From positions 41,286 to 105,285 of the forward strand of contig SORU01000002.1 of the NCBI GenBank assembly GCA_004402915.1: DNA of 64,000 bases, in the 5' to 3' direction. Source of the stretch: Fidelibacterota bacterium MT.SAG.2. Its GTDB lineage: Bacteria; Fidelibacterota; SORT01. Both the position numbers and the translations under genes were made by a program. This document shows positions 14,959 through 27,501 of the stretch, piece by piece (position 1 is the first letter of the stretch; each line of letters starts with the position of its first letter). The notes under the pieces are model-generated. The model did no database searches. It was not told where the DNA came from and saw only the letters and a program-made list of their open reading frames with translations.

Positions 14959-17900
14959 TTGAAAAGAGTAAAGGGTCAATTTTTGACTCGGCAGTCCTTC
15001 GCTAAGATTCCCGTATCTGTTGATATGCCGAATCTTCTTGACATTCAGCTGTTGTCGTACGAGGATTTTTTGCAGCAGAGTGTGAAACCCGAGGATAGGG
15101 AGAGTAAAGGGCTACAAGCCGTATTTGAGACTGTCTTTCCAATTGAAGACAATCATGGAAATTTTAAAATTGAGTTTCTAAATTATTTTGTAACATATCC
15201 TAAATACACTGTTGAGGAGTGCCAAGACAGGGGAATGAGTTACAGCGCGCCGCTGAAAGCGAATCTTCGACTGACGGTGGCGAGTGAAGACGATAAAAAC
15301 GTTGTTGCCGAAGTTATTGAGCAGGAAGTCTTCTTCGGAAACGTTCCTTATATGACAGATCGGGGAACGTTCATCATCAATGGGGCCGAAAGGGTTATCG
15401 TCAGCCAGCTGCATCGCTCACCGGGAGTTTTCTTCGATCAGAGTATTCATCCGAACGGGACAAGATTGTTCTCGGCAAGGATCATACCTTTCCGCGGGTC
15501 ATGGGTCGATTTCACTACGGATATTAACGATGCGCTTTTCGCGTTGATAGACAGGCGAAAGAAGTTTCCCGTAACAACTCTTTTGCGCGCTATCGGCTAT
15601 TCGACGAACGCCCAAATATTAGAGTTGTTCGGTATGGCAAAAGAGCTCAAGGTCGGCTCTAAAAATATTTCCGATCATTTTGAGTCCGCCATCGCCGAAA
15701 ATATAATCAATAAGGAGACGGGCGAGATACTTGCGGAGGCGGGTTCTCCTCTCAACGAAGAGGTAGTTGCCATTCTTAAGAAAGAGAAGGTCAGATCCGT
15801 AATCATCTTCGACGCTTCAGACGAAAAAGACGCTGAAGTAATCGCCAATACTCTGAAGAAGGATACTTCCACCGATGAGGAATCGGCGCTTCGGCTTATC
15901 TATAAACAATTGAGATCCGGAGAACCGCCGAATATAGAGACTGCGCGGAAATTCGTTGACAGACTCTTTTTCAGTCCTGCGAAGTACGACCTCGGAAGCG
16001 TAGGAAGGTATCGTATAAACAGAAGGTTCGATCTTAAAACGTCTGACGATGTTACGGTTCTCACCAGAGAAGATATTGTCGCGATAATTAAACATCTGAT
16101 GGAAGTAAAGAAGGGTAATGAGACCACGGACGACATCGATCATTTAGGAAATAGACGGATAAAGACGGTCGGAGAACAGCTCAGCAATCAGTTCAGCATC
16201 GCTTTCGCGCGTACTGCGAGGACAATAAAAGAACGCATGAATGTAACCGACGGGGAAACGCTGACTCCTTCAGACCTCATTAACTCACGGATAATCACTT
16301 CCGTAGTCAATACGTTCTTTGGAACAAGTCAGCTTTCGCAGTTCATGGACCAAACAAACCCGCTCTCGGAATTGACTCACAAGAGGCGTCTGAGCGCACT
16401 CGGACCGGGTGGATTGACGAGAGAACGGGCAGGGTTCGAGGTAAGAGACATTCATTATACACACTATGGCCGTCTCTGTCCTATCGAGACTCCGGAGGGT
16501 CCGAACATCGGACTTATCTCTTCGCTTTGCACATTCGCGAGGATAAATCAACTCGGATTTATCGAGACTCCTTATATGAAAGTCAGCCATCACGGTAAAT
16601 CAAGGGTGACAAAGAAAGTAGTGTTTCTATCAGCCGACGATGAAGAGAAAATGAAGATAGCGCAGGCAAATGCTCCGCTGAACGATAAGGGAGAATTCTT
16701 AGAATCGACCACTCGTGTGAGATTACGGGCGGATTATCCTCTTGTGGATATCAAATCTGTTCAATATATGGACGTTGCTCCTCAGCAGATAGTCAGCGCC
16801 GCCGCAGCGTTGATACCGTTCTTGGAGCATGACGATGCTAACCGCGCGCTCATGGGTTCAAATATGCAGCGGCAGGGTGTTCCGCTTCTCAGACCGGGTA
16901 CTCCTATAGTAGGAACCGGAATGGAACGGATAGTGGCGATGGATTCCAAGGCGGTAGTGCTTTCAGACGTCACCGGAGTAGTTCAGAGCGTCTCGGCGGA
17001 TAAGATAGTCGTACGCAGAGATATATCCGAGTCCGAGGCTCTTCATCAGATCACCGATGAAGGGGTACGGGAGTTTGATCTTATCAAATTCCTCCGGACG
17101 AACCAGGATACTTGTGTCAATCAAAAGCCTTTAGTCAAGGTCGGCGATAAGGTAAAAGTCGGTGATGTGTTAGCCGACGGCGCCGCAACCGAAATGGGCG
17201 AGCTTGCTCTCGGGCAAAACGTCCTGGTCGCTTTCATGCCATGGAGAGGTTATAACTACGAAGACGCAATTGTCGTAAGCCAACGGCTTGCGAGAGATGA
17301 TGTCTATACTTCTATACATATTGAGGAATACGAGCTTCAGGTCAGAGACACCAAACGGGGCGAAGAAGAGCTTACGAGGGAGATACCCAACGTGAGCGAA
17401 GAAGCCACGATGAACTTAGATGAAAACGGCGTTATAAGAGTTGGAGCTGAGGTTGAGCCCGGAACTATCTTAGTAGGTAAGGTGACTCCCAAAGGTGAGA
17501 CCGATCCCACACCTGAAGAAAAGCTTCTCAAAGCCATCTTCGGAGAGAAGGCGGGCGACGTAAAGGATGCCTCGCTGAAAGCCTCACCCGGCGTTCATGG
17601 AGTAGTGGTCGACACAAAAGTCTTCACACGCCGAAGCAAAGACTTCAAACAGGAAGAGAAGAAGAAAGCGGCAAAGATAAGTTATGAATTCAACAGGCGG
17701 TTGAAATGGCTCCGCGAGCTTCGTAACGCGAAATTGACGAAGATCTTGGAAGGCAAAAAGAGCATGAGCTTACGCGATGTTGAAACCGGAAAGAGCGTTC
17801 TGAAAGCCGGTCTCGAGTATAACGCCGACCGAATTGATTCGATAGATTTCGACAATGTCAGCAAGGATACTCCTTGGACAGATAACACTGAAGCCAACGA

Positions 17901-18735
17901 ATCTGTCTTCAAATTAATGAAGAACTACGAAACAAAAGTTACCCAATTAAATGAAGAGAGAGATAGGGAATCGTTCAAGCTCAAGGCGGGTGACGATCTT
18001 CCCCCCGGAATAATTCAGCTGGTAAAGGTTTATATCGCCTCGAAGAGAAAGATTTCGGTGGGTGATAAGATGGCAGGACGCCATGGTAACAAGGGTGTTG
18101 TGGCAGAGATAGTGCCGATAGAAGATATGCCTCACTTGAAAGACGGCACACCGATAGATATGATCCTTAATCCGTTAGGCGTTCCCTCACGTATGAATTT
18201 AGGGCAGATCTACGAAACTCTGCTCGGATACGCAGGATTCAAACTCGGTGTTTATTATGAGACTCCGGTGTTTGACGGCGCCCAAGCTTCAGAGGTTGCT
18301 GATGAGTTGAAGAAAGCGGGGATCCCCGAAGACGGCAAGATTGAACTTTATGACGGAATCACAGGTGAGAAATTCGATCAAAGAGTGACGGTAGGAAAGA
18401 TATATATGCTGAAACTCTCTCACCTTGTTGACGATAAAATGCACTCACGTTCAACCGGACCCTATTCACTTATAACTCAGCAGCCGTTAGGCGGGAAGGC
18501 GCAGTTCGGCGGGCAGCGGTTCGGAGAAATGGAAGTATGGGCTCTTGAAGCTTACGGAGCTGCTCACACACTCCAGGAGATGTTGACGATAAAATCCGAT
18601 GATGTCGAAGGCAGATCGAAGACTTATGAGGCTCTTGTCAAAGGTCAGAACCTGCCTGAACCCGGTATCCCTGAATCTTTCAACGTGCTGTTACGAGAGC
18701 TGATGGGCTTAGGATTAGACATTGAACTTAGATAG
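14959..18735 (+). CDS. rpoB: RNA polymerase beta subunit
   Basis: 1258 residues starting at TTG with GCAAGGAGG upstream. The rifampicin region 'GTSQLSQFMDQTNPLSELTH' then 'KRRLSALGPGGL' carries the normal Asp, His and Ser of sensitive enzymes. 'YGRLCPIETPEGPNIGLI', 'GDKMAGRHGNKG' and the C-terminal clamp motif 'GGQRFGEMEVWALEAYGA' are intact. It is the catalytic partner of beta'. There are 61 bases after rplL with no strong attenuator hairpin that I can see. Confidence 0.99.
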   Translation: MKRVKGQFLTRQSFAKIPVSVDMPNLLDIQLLSYEDFLQQSVKPEDRESKGLQAVFETVFPIEDNHGNFKIEFLNYFVTYPKYTVEECQDRGMSYSAPLKANLRLTVASEDDKNVVAEVIEQEVFFGNVPYMTDRGTFIINGAERVIVSQLHRSPGVFFDQSIHPNGTRLFSARIIPFRGSWVDFTTDINDALFALIDRRKKFPVTTLLRAIGYSTNAQILELFGMAKELKVGSKNISDHFESAIAENIINKETGEILAEAGSPLNEEVVAILKKEKVRSVIIFDASDEKDAEVIANTLKKDTSTDEESALRLIYKQLRSGEPPNIETARKFVDRLFFSPAKYDLGSVGRYRINRRFDLKTSDDVTVLTREDIVAIIKHLMEVKKGNETTDDIDHLGNRRIKTVGEQLSNQFSIAFARTARTIKERMNVTDGETLTPSDLINSRIITSVVNTFFGTSQLSQFMDQTNPLSELTHKRRLSALGPGGLTRERAGFEVRDIHYTHYGRLCPIETPEGPNIGLISSLCTFARINQLGFIETPYMKVSHHGKSRVTKKVVFLSADDEEKMKIAQANAPLNDKGEFLESTTRVRLRADYPLVDIKSVQYMDVAPQQIVSAAAALIPFLEHDDANRALMGSNMQRQGVPLLRPGTPIVGTGMERIVAMDSKAVVLSDVTGVVQSVSADKIVVRRDISESEALHQITDEGVREFDLIKFLRTNQDTCVNQKPLVKVGDKVKVGDVLADGAATEMGELALGQNVLVAFMPWRGYNYEDAIVVSQRLARDDVYTSIHIEEYELQVRDTKRGEEELTREIPNVSEEATMNLDENGVIRVGAEVEPGTILVGKVTPKGETDPTPEEKLLKAIFGEKAGDVKDASLKASPGVHGVVVDTKVFTRRSKDFKQEEKKKAAKISYEFNRRLKWLRELRNAKLTKILEGKKSMSLRDVETGKSVLKAGLEYNADRIDSIDFDNVSKDTPWTDNTEANESVFKLMKNYETKVTQLNEERDRESFKLKAGDDLPPGIIQLVKVYIASKRKISVGDKMAGRHGNKGVVAEIVPIEDMPHLKDGTPIDMILNPLGVPSRMNLGQIYETLLGYAGFKLGVYYETPVFDGAQASEVADELKKAGIPEDGKIELYDGITGEKFDQRVTVGKIYMLKLSHLVDDKMHSRSTGPYSLITQQPLGGKAQFGGQRFGEMEVWALEAYGAAHTLQEMLTIKSDDVEGRSKTYEALVKGQNLPEPGIPESFNVLLRELMGLGLDIELR

Positions 18736-18774
18736 ATATGATTACGAGGCTGATTTACCCCTTAGGAGGATAGT

Positions 18775-21700
18775 TTGGCATATATAAAACCACGACAGGC
18801 GAAGTTTAAAGAAGAATTCACCGAAATAATTATTTCTCTTGCTTCTCCCGATGCAATACTTTCCCGTTCTTACGGTGAAGTGCTTAAACCGGAGACGATA
18901 AATTACCGTACCTATAAACCGGAGAAGGACGGGCTGTTCTGCGAGAAGATCTTCGGTCCGGTCAAAGACTGGGAATGTCACTGCGGAAAATATAAGAGGC
19001 CGCGTTACAAGGGGATCATCTGTGACCGGTGCGGAGTCGAAATAACCCGCAAGAAAGTCCGGAGAGAGCGGATGGGACACATCACTTTAGCGGTACCGAT
19101 AGTCCACATCTGGTATCTCCGCTCGATACCGAGCAAGATCAGCTACGTCTTGGGGATGTCGGTCAAGGAACTCGAAAAGATAGTTTATTATGAGAACCAT
19201 GTTGTTGTAGCTCCCGGCAGGACGACTTTAGACAAAAATCAGCTCCTGACGGAAGAGGAATACAATGAAGTTATTGAGGAGTTCGGCGAAGAGATAGAAG
19301 AAGGCGATGAACCGCTGATAGTTGAAACGGGCGGTGACGCCATCCGAAAAATGCTCTCCATTATAGTGGTGCCGGACCTTATGGCAGAATTGCATGAGAA
19401 GGTTCTTACCGAGACTTCTGTTCAGCGGAAGAATGATGCTCTCAAACGGCTCCGTGTTGTGAAAGCCTTCGCGGAAAAAGAAGGCAAGAAGTTGAACAAA
19501 CCTGCGTGGATGGTGATGAACATCATTCCTGTAATACCTCCGGAACTCAGACCTCTCGTGCCACTTGACGGCGGCAGGTTCGCCACAAGCGACCTTAACG
19601 ATCTTTACCGGCGCGTCATCATACGTAATAATCGTTTGAAGCAGCTCATGGAAATACGCGCTCCCGAGGTCATCTTGAGAAACGAAAAACGGATGCTTCA
19701 GGAAGCGGTGGATTCACTTTTTGATAACTCGCGCAGACGCACAGCGGTGAGAAGCGGCACACGAAGGCTGCTTAAGAGCCTTTCAGATATGCTCAAAGGG
19801 AAACAGGGCAGGTTCCGCCAAAATCTACTCGGTAAACGAGTGGATTATTCGGGACGTTCGGTAATTGTTGTCGGACCGGACTTGCAAATGCATCAATGCG
19901 GATTGCCGAAAGAGATGGCGATAGAGTTATTCAAGCCGTTTATCATCAACAAACTTATTGAGCGCGGCTATCAGAATACAGTCAAGGGCGCAAAAAGAAT
20001 GGTCGAGGGGAAAGACCCCCAAATATGGGATGTCTTAGAAGAGGTGATCGAAGATCATCCCGTTCTTCTCAATCGCGCGCCTACCCTTCACAGGCTCGGA
20101 ATACAGGCATTTCAACCCGTTCTGGTCGAGGGAAGAGCTATTCGAATTCATCCGCTTGTCACTACGGCGTTCAACGCTGACTTTGACGGTGACCAGATGG
20201 CGGTACATATTCCGCTTTCAGTTGAAGCTCAACTCGAAGCCCGCGTGCTGATGCTTTCGAGTCACAACATTCTTTCTCCGGCGCACGGTATGCCGATCGC
20301 GCTGCCTTCGCAGGACATGGTATTGGGATGCTACTATCTGACGAAGACTCTTCCCGGCGCGAAGGGTGAAGGTATGGTTCTCAGCTCTACATCAGAGGCG
20401 ATTATCGCATATGATCATAAAGAGATAGCATTACATGCCATTGTAAAGGTGCGGATGAACGGCGAGCTCGTTGAGACGACCGCTGGCAGGGTTATTTTTA
20501 ACACTGTAGTTCCGGAAACTTTGGAGTATGTGAATAGGGTAGTTACTAAAAAGCATCTTGAAAAGATTGTGGGTGAAGCATTCAGATTGTCTGGTAACTA
20601 TGAGACTGTCAAATTCCTTGACGGGTTGAAGAGACTCGGCTTTGAACATGCGACAATGGGCGGAATCTCTTTCGGTCTCGGTGATGTGGTCATCCCTCCG
20701 GAGAAAGATGCATTGGTGGAATCTGCCCGGAAGCAGGTCGATCAGATCATGGCGCAATACGATGCGGAGATCATTACCGACGGCGAGCGGTATAATAAAG
20801 TGATCGATATTTGGACCACCACGAGTTTGAAGATAGGCGACGCTATGATGACTCACCTCAAGGAAGCGGATCACGGATTTAATCCTGTTTATATGATGTC
20901 CGATTCCGGCGCAAGAGGAAACAAAGAGCAGATCCGGCAGTTAGCCGGTATGCGCGGACTTATGGCGAAACCGCAGAAGAGTCTCACGGGCGGCACCGGT
21001 GAGATCATTGAAAATCCGATCGTATCGAACTTCAAAGAAGGGCTTACAGTACTTGAATACTTTATTTCGACGCATGGCGCGCGAAAAGGACTTGCCGATA
21101 CTGCATTGAAAACAGCCGATGCGGGTTATCTCACAAGACGGTTGGTTGACGTAGCTCAGGATATGGTAATTCTCGAAGAGGATTGCAAAACAATTCGTGG
21201 AATTTCAATCTCTGCTCTTAAAGAAGGTGAAGAGGTCAAAGAGCTTCTTAAGGACAGAGTCCTTGGAAGGGTTTCGCTTGACGACGTTTACGATCCGATA
21301 ACAGAAGAATTTATCGTGGGCGCAGGCAAGGAGATAGTTGAAGCCGTAGCTGATAAGATTGAAAACAGTTCGGTCGAAACAATGTCGATCCGTTCTGCGT
21401 TGACCTGTGAAGCCAAGCGCGGTCTTTGCGTTCGCTGCTATGGCCGAAATCTCACTACAGGGAAGATGGCGAATATCGGGGAGGCAGTCGGTATCATGGC
21501 TGCCCAAAGTATCGGAGAGCCGGGAACACAGCTGACTCTTCGTACATTCCACGTCGGCGGTATCGCAAGCGTCATCGCCGCCAGGACCGAGATGAACGCC
21601 AAGGTAGCGGGAATTATAAAATATGATAAGGGTCTTAAAGTCACAAAGAAGAGGAAAGAGGGAAGAATTGCCCTTACAAGGAATTCCAGGATACATATCA

Positions 21701-23031
21701 TAAACAATGACGGTCAAAATCTTGTGAACTATAACGTTCCTTACGGAGCGGGCGTCCTCAAGAGGGACGGCGCGAAGATAGAAAAGGATGAAGTGATATT
21801 CAAGTGGGACCCGGATATGGATGTAATCCTTGCTCCGGAAGACGGCAAGGTCAAATTCCACGAGATAATCGAGGGACAGACACTGCGCGAGGAATCTGAT
21901 GAAGCGGGTCGTAAACAGCGATTTATCATTGAATCGAGAGACAAAAAACTTTCGCCGAAGATAGAGATATCGGCAAAGGGGAAGAAATCTCCATCGAGCT
22001 CGAGGATCCCTGTCCGTTCACAGCTCATGGTAGTCGATGGACAGACTGTAGTACAGGGCGACATACTTATCAAGAAGCGTCGTGAAAGCAGGAAAGCCGG
22101 CGATATTACCGGCGGTCTTCCGAGAGTTGCGGAACTCTTCGAGGCGAGACAGCCTAAAGAACCCGCCGTCGTGACCGAAATTGACGGTGTCGTGAGTTAC
22201 GGTAAGTTGAAACGAGGTGTGCAGGAGATCTATATCAACGAGGGACATGAAGAAGATGAGAAGAAATATAATATTCCATACGGAAAACATATTCTTGTGC
22301 ATCCGGGTGATATAGTTATTGCCGGCGAGGCATTGTCTGAAGGGTCGATCGTGCCGCAGGATATTCTGAGCATTCTCGGACCGGGTCGAGTTCAAGAGTA
22401 TTTGGTGGATGAGATTCAGGCTGTTTACCGATTCCAAGATGTGCGTATCAACGATAAGCATATTGAGGTCATAGTCAGGCAGATGATGCAGAAGCTCGAA
22501 GTTGAAGATCCGGGCGATACCGATTATCTTGAGGGCGATCGTGTAAATAAGGTTGCCTTCCTTAAAGAGAACATTAAGATGGAAGGGATCGTTGTGATCA
22601 CCGATTCAGGCGACTCCAAAATCGCTGTCGGTGAGATCTTGGATAAAGAACGCTTTAAACAAACCAACGAACGCTTGAAGAAGGTAAAGAAAGCTCCCAT
22701 GAAATCGCGCCCTGCTAAGCAGGCAACATCGAAACCGCTGCTCCTCGGGATTACCAGAGCCTCACTCAACACTGACAGCTTCATCTCCGCAGCTTCATTC
22801 CAGGAGACTACAAGAGTGCTTACGGATGCGGCTGTAGCGAGTAAGGTAGATCCGCTGAGAGGGTTGAAAGAAAACGTTATTATGGGACGATTGATACCTG
22901 CCGGAACAGGAACAATAAACATGAAAGATATGGAACTGATAGTCGACGATGATATTAAAACCGGTGTCAGCGAACAGATATCCGAATTGGAAGAGAAGGA
23001 AGCCGATGGAGTGGAAGAAAAAAGTCTGTAA
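18775..23031 (+). CDS. rpoC: RNA polymerase beta' subunit
   Basis: 1418 residues starting at TTG with TTAGGAGGATAG upstream. The N-terminal zinc site has '[20 protein letters not shown]'. The active-site Mg motif '[12 protein letters not shown]' is intact, followed by the bridge and trigger helices ('[19 protein letters not shown]' with 'GGIA'). Its second zinc site has '[16 protein letters not shown]'. The C-terminus ends in an acidic tail, '[12 protein letters not shown]'. It is 39 bases after rpoB and 80 before rpsL. Confidence 0.99.
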   Translation: MAYIKPRQAKFKEEFTEIIISLASPDAILSRSYGEVLKPETINYRTYKPEKDGLFCEKIFGPVKDWECHCGKYKRPRYKGIICDRCGVEITRKKVRRERMGHITLAVPIVHIWYLRSIPSKISYVLGMSVKELEKIVYYENHVVVAPGRTTLDKNQLLTEEEYNEVIEEFGEEIEEGDEPLIVETGGDAIRKMLSIIVVPDLMAELHEKVLTETSVQRKNDALKRLRVVKAFAEKEGKKLNKPAWMVMNIIPVIPPELRPLVPLDGGRFATSDLNDLYRRVIIRNNRLKQLMEIRAPEVILRNEKRMLQEAVDSLFDNSRRRTAVRSGTRRLLKSLSDMLKGKQGRFRQNLLGKRVDYSGRSVIVVGPDLQMHQCGLPKEMAIELFKPFIINKLIERGYQNTVKGAKRMVEGKDPQIWDVLEEVIEDHPVLLNRAPTLHRLGIQAFQPVLVEGRAIRIHPLVTTAFNADFDGDQMAVHIPLSVEAQLEARVLMLSSHNILSPAHGMPIALPSQDMVLGCYYLTKTLPGAKGEGMVLSSTSEAIIAYDHKEIALHAIVKVRMNGELVETTAGRVIFNTVVPETLEYVNRVVTKKHLEKIVGEAFRLSGNYETVKFLDGLKRLGFEHATMGGISFGLGDVVIPPEKDALVESARKQVDQIMAQYDAEIITDGERYNKVIDIWTTTSLKIGDAMMTHLKEADHGFNPVYMMSDSGARGNKEQIRQLAGMRGLMAKPQKSLTGGTGEIIENPIVSNFKEGLTVLEYFISTHGARKGLADTALKTADAGYLTRRLVDVAQDMVILEEDCKTIRGISISALKEGEEVKELLKDRVLGRVSLDDVYDPITEEFIVGAGKEIVEAVADKIENSSVETMSIRSALTCEAKRGLCVRCYGRNLTTGKMANIGEAVGIMAAQSIGEPGTQLTLRTFHVGGIASVIAARTEMNAKVAGIIKYDKGLKVTKKRKEGRIALTRNSRIHIINNDGQNLVNYNVPYGAGVLKRDGAKIEKDEVIFKWDPDMDVILAPEDGKVKFHEIIEGQTLREESDEAGRKQRFIIESRDKKLSPKIEISAKGKKSPSSSRIPVRSQLMVVDGQTVVQGDILIKKRRESRKAGDITGGLPRVAELFEARQPKEPAVVTEIDGVVSYGKLKRGVQEIYINEGHEEDEKKYNIPYGKHILVHPGDIVIAGEALSEGSIVPQDILSILGPGRVQEYLVDEIQAVYRFQDVRINDKHIEVIVRQMMQKLEVEDPGDTDYLEGDRVNKVAFLKENIKMEGIVVITDSGDSKIAVGEILDKERFKQTNERLKKVKKAPMKSRPAKQATSKPLLLGITRASLNTDSFISAASFQETTRVLTDAAVASKVDPLRGLKENVIMGRLIPAGTGTINMKDMELIVDDDIKTGVSEQISELEEKEADGVEEKSL

Positions 23032-23111
23032 ATTGGCTGAAAAAGGTTGACAATAATGTTTATTCTATTACCTTTAATCGGCTTTACAAGAAACGGATAA
23101 AAAAGGATGAT

Positions 23112-23483
23112 ATGCCGACAATAAGTCAGTTGATTAGAAAAGGTCGTTCGACGAAGAAGAAGAAAACTTCGGCGCCGGCGCTTGCCGGTTCTCCTCAAAA
23201 AAGAGGCGTTTGCACGCGAGTTTACACGACCACTCCGAAGAAACCGAATTCGGCTCTGCGAAAAGTGGCGAGAGTCCGTCTGACAAACGGTTTTGAGGTT
23301 ACCGCCTACATTCCGGGTGAAGGACACAACCTTCAAGAGCACTCTATCGTGCTCATCGAAGGCGGAAGAGTAAAAGACCTTCCGGGAGTCAGGTATCATA
23401 TCATCCGAGGCACGCTCGACACAAGCGGCGTAGATGACAGAAAAACCAGCCGTTCACGATACGGCACAAAAAAACCGAAATAA
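23112..23483 (+). CDS. rpsL: 30S ribosomal protein S12
   Basis: 123 residues. The decoding-centre loops '[19 protein letters not shown]' and '[16 protein letters not shown]' are of the streptomycin-sensitive form with both conserved Lys. It heads the rpsL-rpsG-fusA-tuf (str) segment, continuous with rpoC in the same direction. Confidence 0.98.
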   Translation: MPTISQLIRKGRSTKKKKTSAPALAGSPQKRGVCTRVYTTTPKKPNSALRKVARVRLTNGFEVTAYIPGEGHNLQEHSIVLIEGGRVKDLPGVRYHIIRGTLDTSGVDDRKTSRSRYGTKKPK

Positions 23484-23489
23484 TAAGAT

Positions 23490-23963
23490 ATGGCTCGAAG
23501 AAGAAGACCTGAAAAACGATTAATACTCCCCGATCCTAGGTTCGGGGATCTGGTGATCAGTAAGTTCATAAACAACCTGATGATGAAGGGTAAAAAGAGC
23601 ATAGCAGAAACGATCTTTTATGACTCTCTCGAGATCATATCAAGTAAGCTCAAAACCGATGCACCGGAAGAGATATTCAAAAAGGCTTTGGAAAACGCCA
23701 CACCAATGTTAGAAGTCCGTTCCCGCAGGATCGGCGGTTCGACCTATCAGGTGCCGATAGAAGTAAACCCGAAGAGAAAACAGGCATTGGCAATGAGATG
23801 GCTTATAGATTTCTCCCGTTTAGGCAATGGCAAGAGCATGGCTATAAAATTAGCGAACGAACTGATCTCTGCCTCGAAGAACGAAGGTCCAACTATTGAA
23901 AAGAAGAAGAACACCCATAAGATGGCTGAGGCGAACAAGGCGTTCGCTCACTTCAGGGTTTAA
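23490..23963 (+). CDS. rpsG: 30S ribosomal protein S7
   Basis: 157 residues, usual length. 'PDPRFGDLVISKFINNLM' and 'VGGSTYQVPIEV'-like 'IGGSTYQVPIEVNPKRKQAL' are the family signatures. It nucleates assembly of the 30S head and contacts E-site tRNA. It follows rpsL by 6 bases and precedes fusA by 15. Confidence 0.98.
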   Translation: MARRRRPEKRLILPDPRFGDLVISKFINNLMMKGKKSIAETIFYDSLEIISSKLKTDAPEEIFKKALENATPMLEVRSRRIGGSTYQVPIEVNPKRKQALAMRWLIDFSRLGNGKSMAIKLANELISASKNEGPTIEKKKNTHKMAEANKAFAHFRV

Positions 23964-23978
23964 GAGAATTTAGGAACA

Positions 23979-26060
23979 ATGAGCTCAAGGCAGGAATTAG
24001 AGAAAGTTCGTAATATAGGCATCATGGCTCACATAGATGCCGGTAAAACAACGACGACTGAGCGGATACTCTTTTATACCGGTAAACTTCACCGGATGGG
24101 CGAGGTGCATGACGGCGCCGCGACCATGGATTGGATGGAGCAGGAAAAAGAGAGAGGCATCACCATCACGAGCGCAGCGACAACCTGCGAGTGGGAAGGC
24201 CACAAAATAAATATCATAGATACACCCGGGCATGTTGATTTCACGATGGAGGTCGAGAGGTCTCTCCGTGTACTTGACGGAGCCGTCGCGCTTTTTTGCG
24301 CTGTAGGGGGAGTCGAACCGCAATCGGAAACGGTTTGGAGCCAGGCGGACAAGTATAAGATACCGCGGATCGCCTTCGTCAATAAGATGGACCGGGTAGG
24401 GGCTGATTTCAAATATGTAGTGGATATGATAAAAGAACGGTTAGGAGCGAATCCGCTTCCTCTTGTGCTGCCTATAGGCGCGGGAGAGATGTTCAACGGT
24501 ATCATCGATCTACTTGAAATGAGAACGGTCATCTACAGCCAAAGTTCGCAGGGTATGACCTTCGATTACGGTGAAATTCCCAACGAGATGTTGGCGGAAG
24601 CCGAAGAGGCGAGAAAGCATCTGATGGAGGAGACCGCCACATTCGATGACAGCCTATTAGAAGATTATCTCGAAGGTAACGAGATCACAGTCGAAAGAGT
24701 GATCGCGGCGTTGAGAAAAGCAACTATCGCCAATCAGGTTGTTCCTGTTATTTGCGGCTCCGCATTCAAGAATCAAGGCGTTCAGCGTCTTTTGGACGCA
24801 GTTAATCATTTTCTTCCTTCTCCTCTTGATGTACCTCCGACAATCGGTCATCACCCGTATTCGGATGATGAGGTCGAGCGTAAACCGAGCGATGACGAAC
24901 CGTTCACCGCTTTGGCTTTTAAGATAGTTACCGATCCGTTCGTAGGGCGATTAACCTATGTTCGTGTTTATTCCGGTGTCATAGAAAAGGGCCAGCACGT
25001 ATACAATAACACTACAGGCAAGAAAGAGCGTATAAGCAGAATACTTCTTATGCATGCCAATAAGAGAGAGGATCTGAAGATCGCCAGCACAGGCGATATT
25101 TGCGCGATGGTCGGACTTAACAAGACTAAAACAGGGGACACTATCAGCGAAAAGGATCATCCGATAATCCTTGAATCGATGAATTTCCCCGAGCCGGTCA
25201 TATCGGTTGCAATAGAACCTGTATCCAAGGCGGATCAGGATTCCCTTTCGACCGGATTGACAAAACTCTCGGAAGAAGACCCGACATTCAGGATAAAGAC
25301 CAACGAAGATACGGGACAGACAATAATTTCGGGTATGGGTGAACTTCACCTCGAGATTCTCGTTGACAGGCTTCTTAGAGAATTCAAGGTAGCAGCGAAA
25401 GTCGGTCGTCCGCAGGTCGCGTACAAAGAATCTATCACCAAACTGGTGGAAGCGGAAGGTAAATTCGTGCGTCAGAGCGGCGGCAGAGGACAGTACGGAC
25501 ATTGTAATATTATACTCGAACCGAGTGAACCGGGCAAAGAATTTGAATTTATAAATAAGATAGTCGGCGGATCGATTCCGAAAGAATATATTTCGTCGGT
25601 TGCAAAAGGGATCGAAGAAGCGATGTCGAACGGCGTGATAGCGGGTTTCCCGCTTATTGACGTGAAGGTCACATTGGTTGACGGTTCTTATCATGATGTT
25701 GATTCCTCTGAGATAGCATTCAAGGTAGCAGGTTCCATGGCATTGAAATCAGGAGCGAAGAAAGCGTCTCCGATCCTGTTAGAACCTATTATGGCAGTTG
25801 AGTCGGTCACTCCCGACGAATATCTCGGCGATGTGGTAGGCGACATTACCGCCCGCAGAGGAAAAATACTAAGTATGACTCCACGTAACAAGGTGCAGGT
25901 GGTTGCGGCAACCGTACCGCTTGCTAAAATGTTCGGATATGCGACGGATCTTAGATCTATGACACAGGGGAGAGCGGTATTCAGTATGCAATTTTCCCAT
26001 TACGAGAAGATGCCGAAACAGGTTGAGGAAAAGATCCTCGAAACTATAGGCGCGGCATAG
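23979..26060 (+). CDS. fusA: Elongation factor G
   Basis: 693 residues, full length. G1 '[15 protein letters not shown]', G3 'DTPGHVDF' and G4 'NKMD' are present, along with domain IV 'GGRGQYGHC' and the domain V end '[18 protein letters not shown]'. It drives GTP-dependent translocation. The intact domain IV tip and typical spacing argue for the translocation form rather than a recycling-only paralogue. It is 32 bases upstream of tuf2. Confidence 0.98.
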   Translation: MSSRQELEKVRNIGIMAHIDAGKTTTTERILFYTGKLHRMGEVHDGAATMDWMEQEKERGITITSAATTCEWEGHKINIIDTPGHVDFTMEVERSLRVLDGAVALFCAVGGVEPQSETVWSQADKYKIPRIAFVNKMDRVGADFKYVVDMIKERLGANPLPLVLPIGAGEMFNGIIDLLEMRTVIYSQSSQGMTFDYGEIPNEMLAEAEEARKHLMEETATFDDSLLEDYLEGNEITVERVIAALRKATIANQVVPVICGSAFKNQGVQRLLDAVNHFLPSPLDVPPTIGHHPYSDDEVERKPSDDEPFTALAFKIVTDPFVGRLTYVRVYSGVIEKGQHVYNNTTGKKERISRILLMHANKREDLKIASTGDICAMVGLNKTKTGDTISEKDHPIILESMNFPEPVISVAIEPVSKADQDSLSTGLTKLSEEDPTFRIKTNEDTGQTIISGMGELHLEILVDRLLREFKVAAKVGRPQVAYKESITKLVEAEGKFVRQSGGRGQYGHCNIILEPSEPGKEFEFINKIVGGSIPKEYISSVAKGIEEAMSNGVIAGFPLIDVKVTLVDGSYHDVDSSEIAFKVAGSMALKSGAKKASPILLEPIMAVESVTPDEYLGDVVGDITARRGKILSMTPRNKVQVVAATVPLAKMFGYATDLRSMTQGRAVFSMQFSHYEKMPKQVEEKILETIGAA

Positions 26061-26092
26061 TCCGGTGAAGCAATTAAACCAGGAGGAGATCG

Positions 26093-27283
26093 ATGGCTAA
26101 GGAAAAGTTTGAGAGGACAAAGCCACACGTAAATGTCGGTACTATCGGTCACGTTGACCATGGAAAGACGACGTTGACCTCGGCGATCACAATGTATTTG
26201 AGTAAGAAAGGACTGGCTGACGCCCGTACCTTCGATTCTATTGATAACGCTCCTGAAGAGCGTGAAAGAGGGATCACCATAGCCACGGCGCACGTCGAGT
26301 ATGAAACGGAAGCTCGTCATTACGCTCATGTTGACTGTCCCGGTCATGCCGACTATATAAAGAACATGATAACGGGTGCCGCTCAGATGGACGGCGCTAT
26401 CCTTGTGGTCTCCGCAGCTGACGGTCCGATGCCTCAGACTCGCGAGCATGTGCTTCTTGCCCGCCAGGTCAACGTTCCTTCTATTGTAGTGTATCTGAAC
26501 AAGATCGATATGGTCGACGATCCCGAACTGATAGAGTTGGTGGAACTCGAGTTAAGAGAGCTTCTCTCCAAGTATGAGTTCCCGGGCGATGAAATACCTA
26601 TCATTAAAGGGAGCGCACTCGAGGCGCTCAACAATCCCGATGACGCCGAGAAGACGAAGAGCTTACAGGAGTTGTTGGATGCGATTGATAATTACATTCC
26701 GATCCCTGAGCGTGAGATCGACAAACCCTTTTTAATGCCTGTCGAGGATGTATTCTCCATAACGGGTAGAGGAACTGTAGGCACAGGCAGGATAGAGCGT
26801 GGAGTTGTTACGGTAGGCGAAGAGATGGAGATGGTCGGTCTTAACGCCGAAGGAAAGACTACTATCACGGGCGTAGAGATGTTCCGTAAGCTTCTCGACA
26901 GAGGCGAGGCAGGCGATAACGTCGGTCTCCTGATGCGTGGAGTCGACAAGGATTATCTGAAACGCGGAATGGTCATAGCCAAACCCGGCAGCATTACTCC
27001 TCATACGAAGTTCAAGGCTGAGGTATATATCTTGTCGAAAGACGAGGGCGGCCGTCACACACCTTTCTTCAAGGGCTACAGACCGCAGTTTTATTTTAGG
27101 ACAACCGATGTGACCGGTTTGGTCGAGCTTCCCGAAGGCACGGAGATGGTAATGCCGGGTGACAGTCTGAGTCTTGAGATCGAGTTAATAATGCCTATAG
27201 CGATGGATAAGGAGTTGCGTTTCGCCATCCGTGAAGGTGGACATACGGTCGGAGCGGGTGTCGTAACGGAGGTGATAAAGTAG
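26093..27283 (+). CDS. tuf: Elongation factor Tu, copy 2
   Basis: 396 residues, identical in protein to copy 1 at 10025. The flanking CAGGAGGAGATCG and the downstream TTGATGTATT are shared as well, but similarity ends there, so the homogenised tract is about 1.2 kb. It closes the rpsL-rpsG-fusA-tuf string, as in many bacteria. It is separated from rpsJ by a repeat-filled gap of about 220 bases. Confidence 0.99.
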   Translation: MAKEKFERTKPHVNVGTIGHVDHGKTTLTSAITMYLSKKGLADARTFDSIDNAPEERERGITIATAHVEYETEARHYAHVDCPGHADYIKNMITGAAQMDGAILVVSAADGPMPQTREHVLLARQVNVPSIVVYLNKIDMVDDPELIELVELELRELLSKYEFPGDEIPIIKGSALEALNNPDDAEKTKSLQELLDAIDNYIPIPEREIDKPFLMPVEDVFSITGRGTVGTGRIERGVVTVGEEMEMVGLNAEGKTTITGVEMFRKLLDRGEAGDNVGLLMRGVDKDYLKRGMVIAKPGSITPHTKFKAEVYILSKDEGGRHTPFFKGYRPQFYFRTTDVTGLVELPEGTEMVMPGDSLSLEIELIMPIAMDKELRFAIREGGHTVGAGVVTEVIK

Positions 27284-27314
27284 TTGATGTATTTAATTAA
27301 TGATATAGATCAGG

Positions 27315-27477
27315 TGGCGGTCGGGGCAAGCCCCAACTCGCACGGGGAGTTAACGTCTTTGCGAGGAGTGCAACGACGTGGCAAACTCGAAATTGAACAT
27401 ACCGGAAGACTCTTTACACACCCCGTCTTCTCGATACCTTCGTATCTCGAATCCACCCCTCTTGATAGAGGGGAATA
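27315..27477. repeat. Repeats between tuf2 and rpsJ
   Basis: First a unit of the GCGGTC...ACTCGCAC inverted family (GGCGGTCGGGGCAAGCCCC then AACTCGCAC, 27315-27343). Then CACCCCTCTTGATAGAGGGG, a near-perfect palindrome, at 27457-27476. No gene fits here. The gap may hold a promoter for the S10 operon, but none is clear. Confidence 0.55.
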
Positions 27478-27501
27478 TTCGTGGTCAGGACAAGGATTAT
27501 A

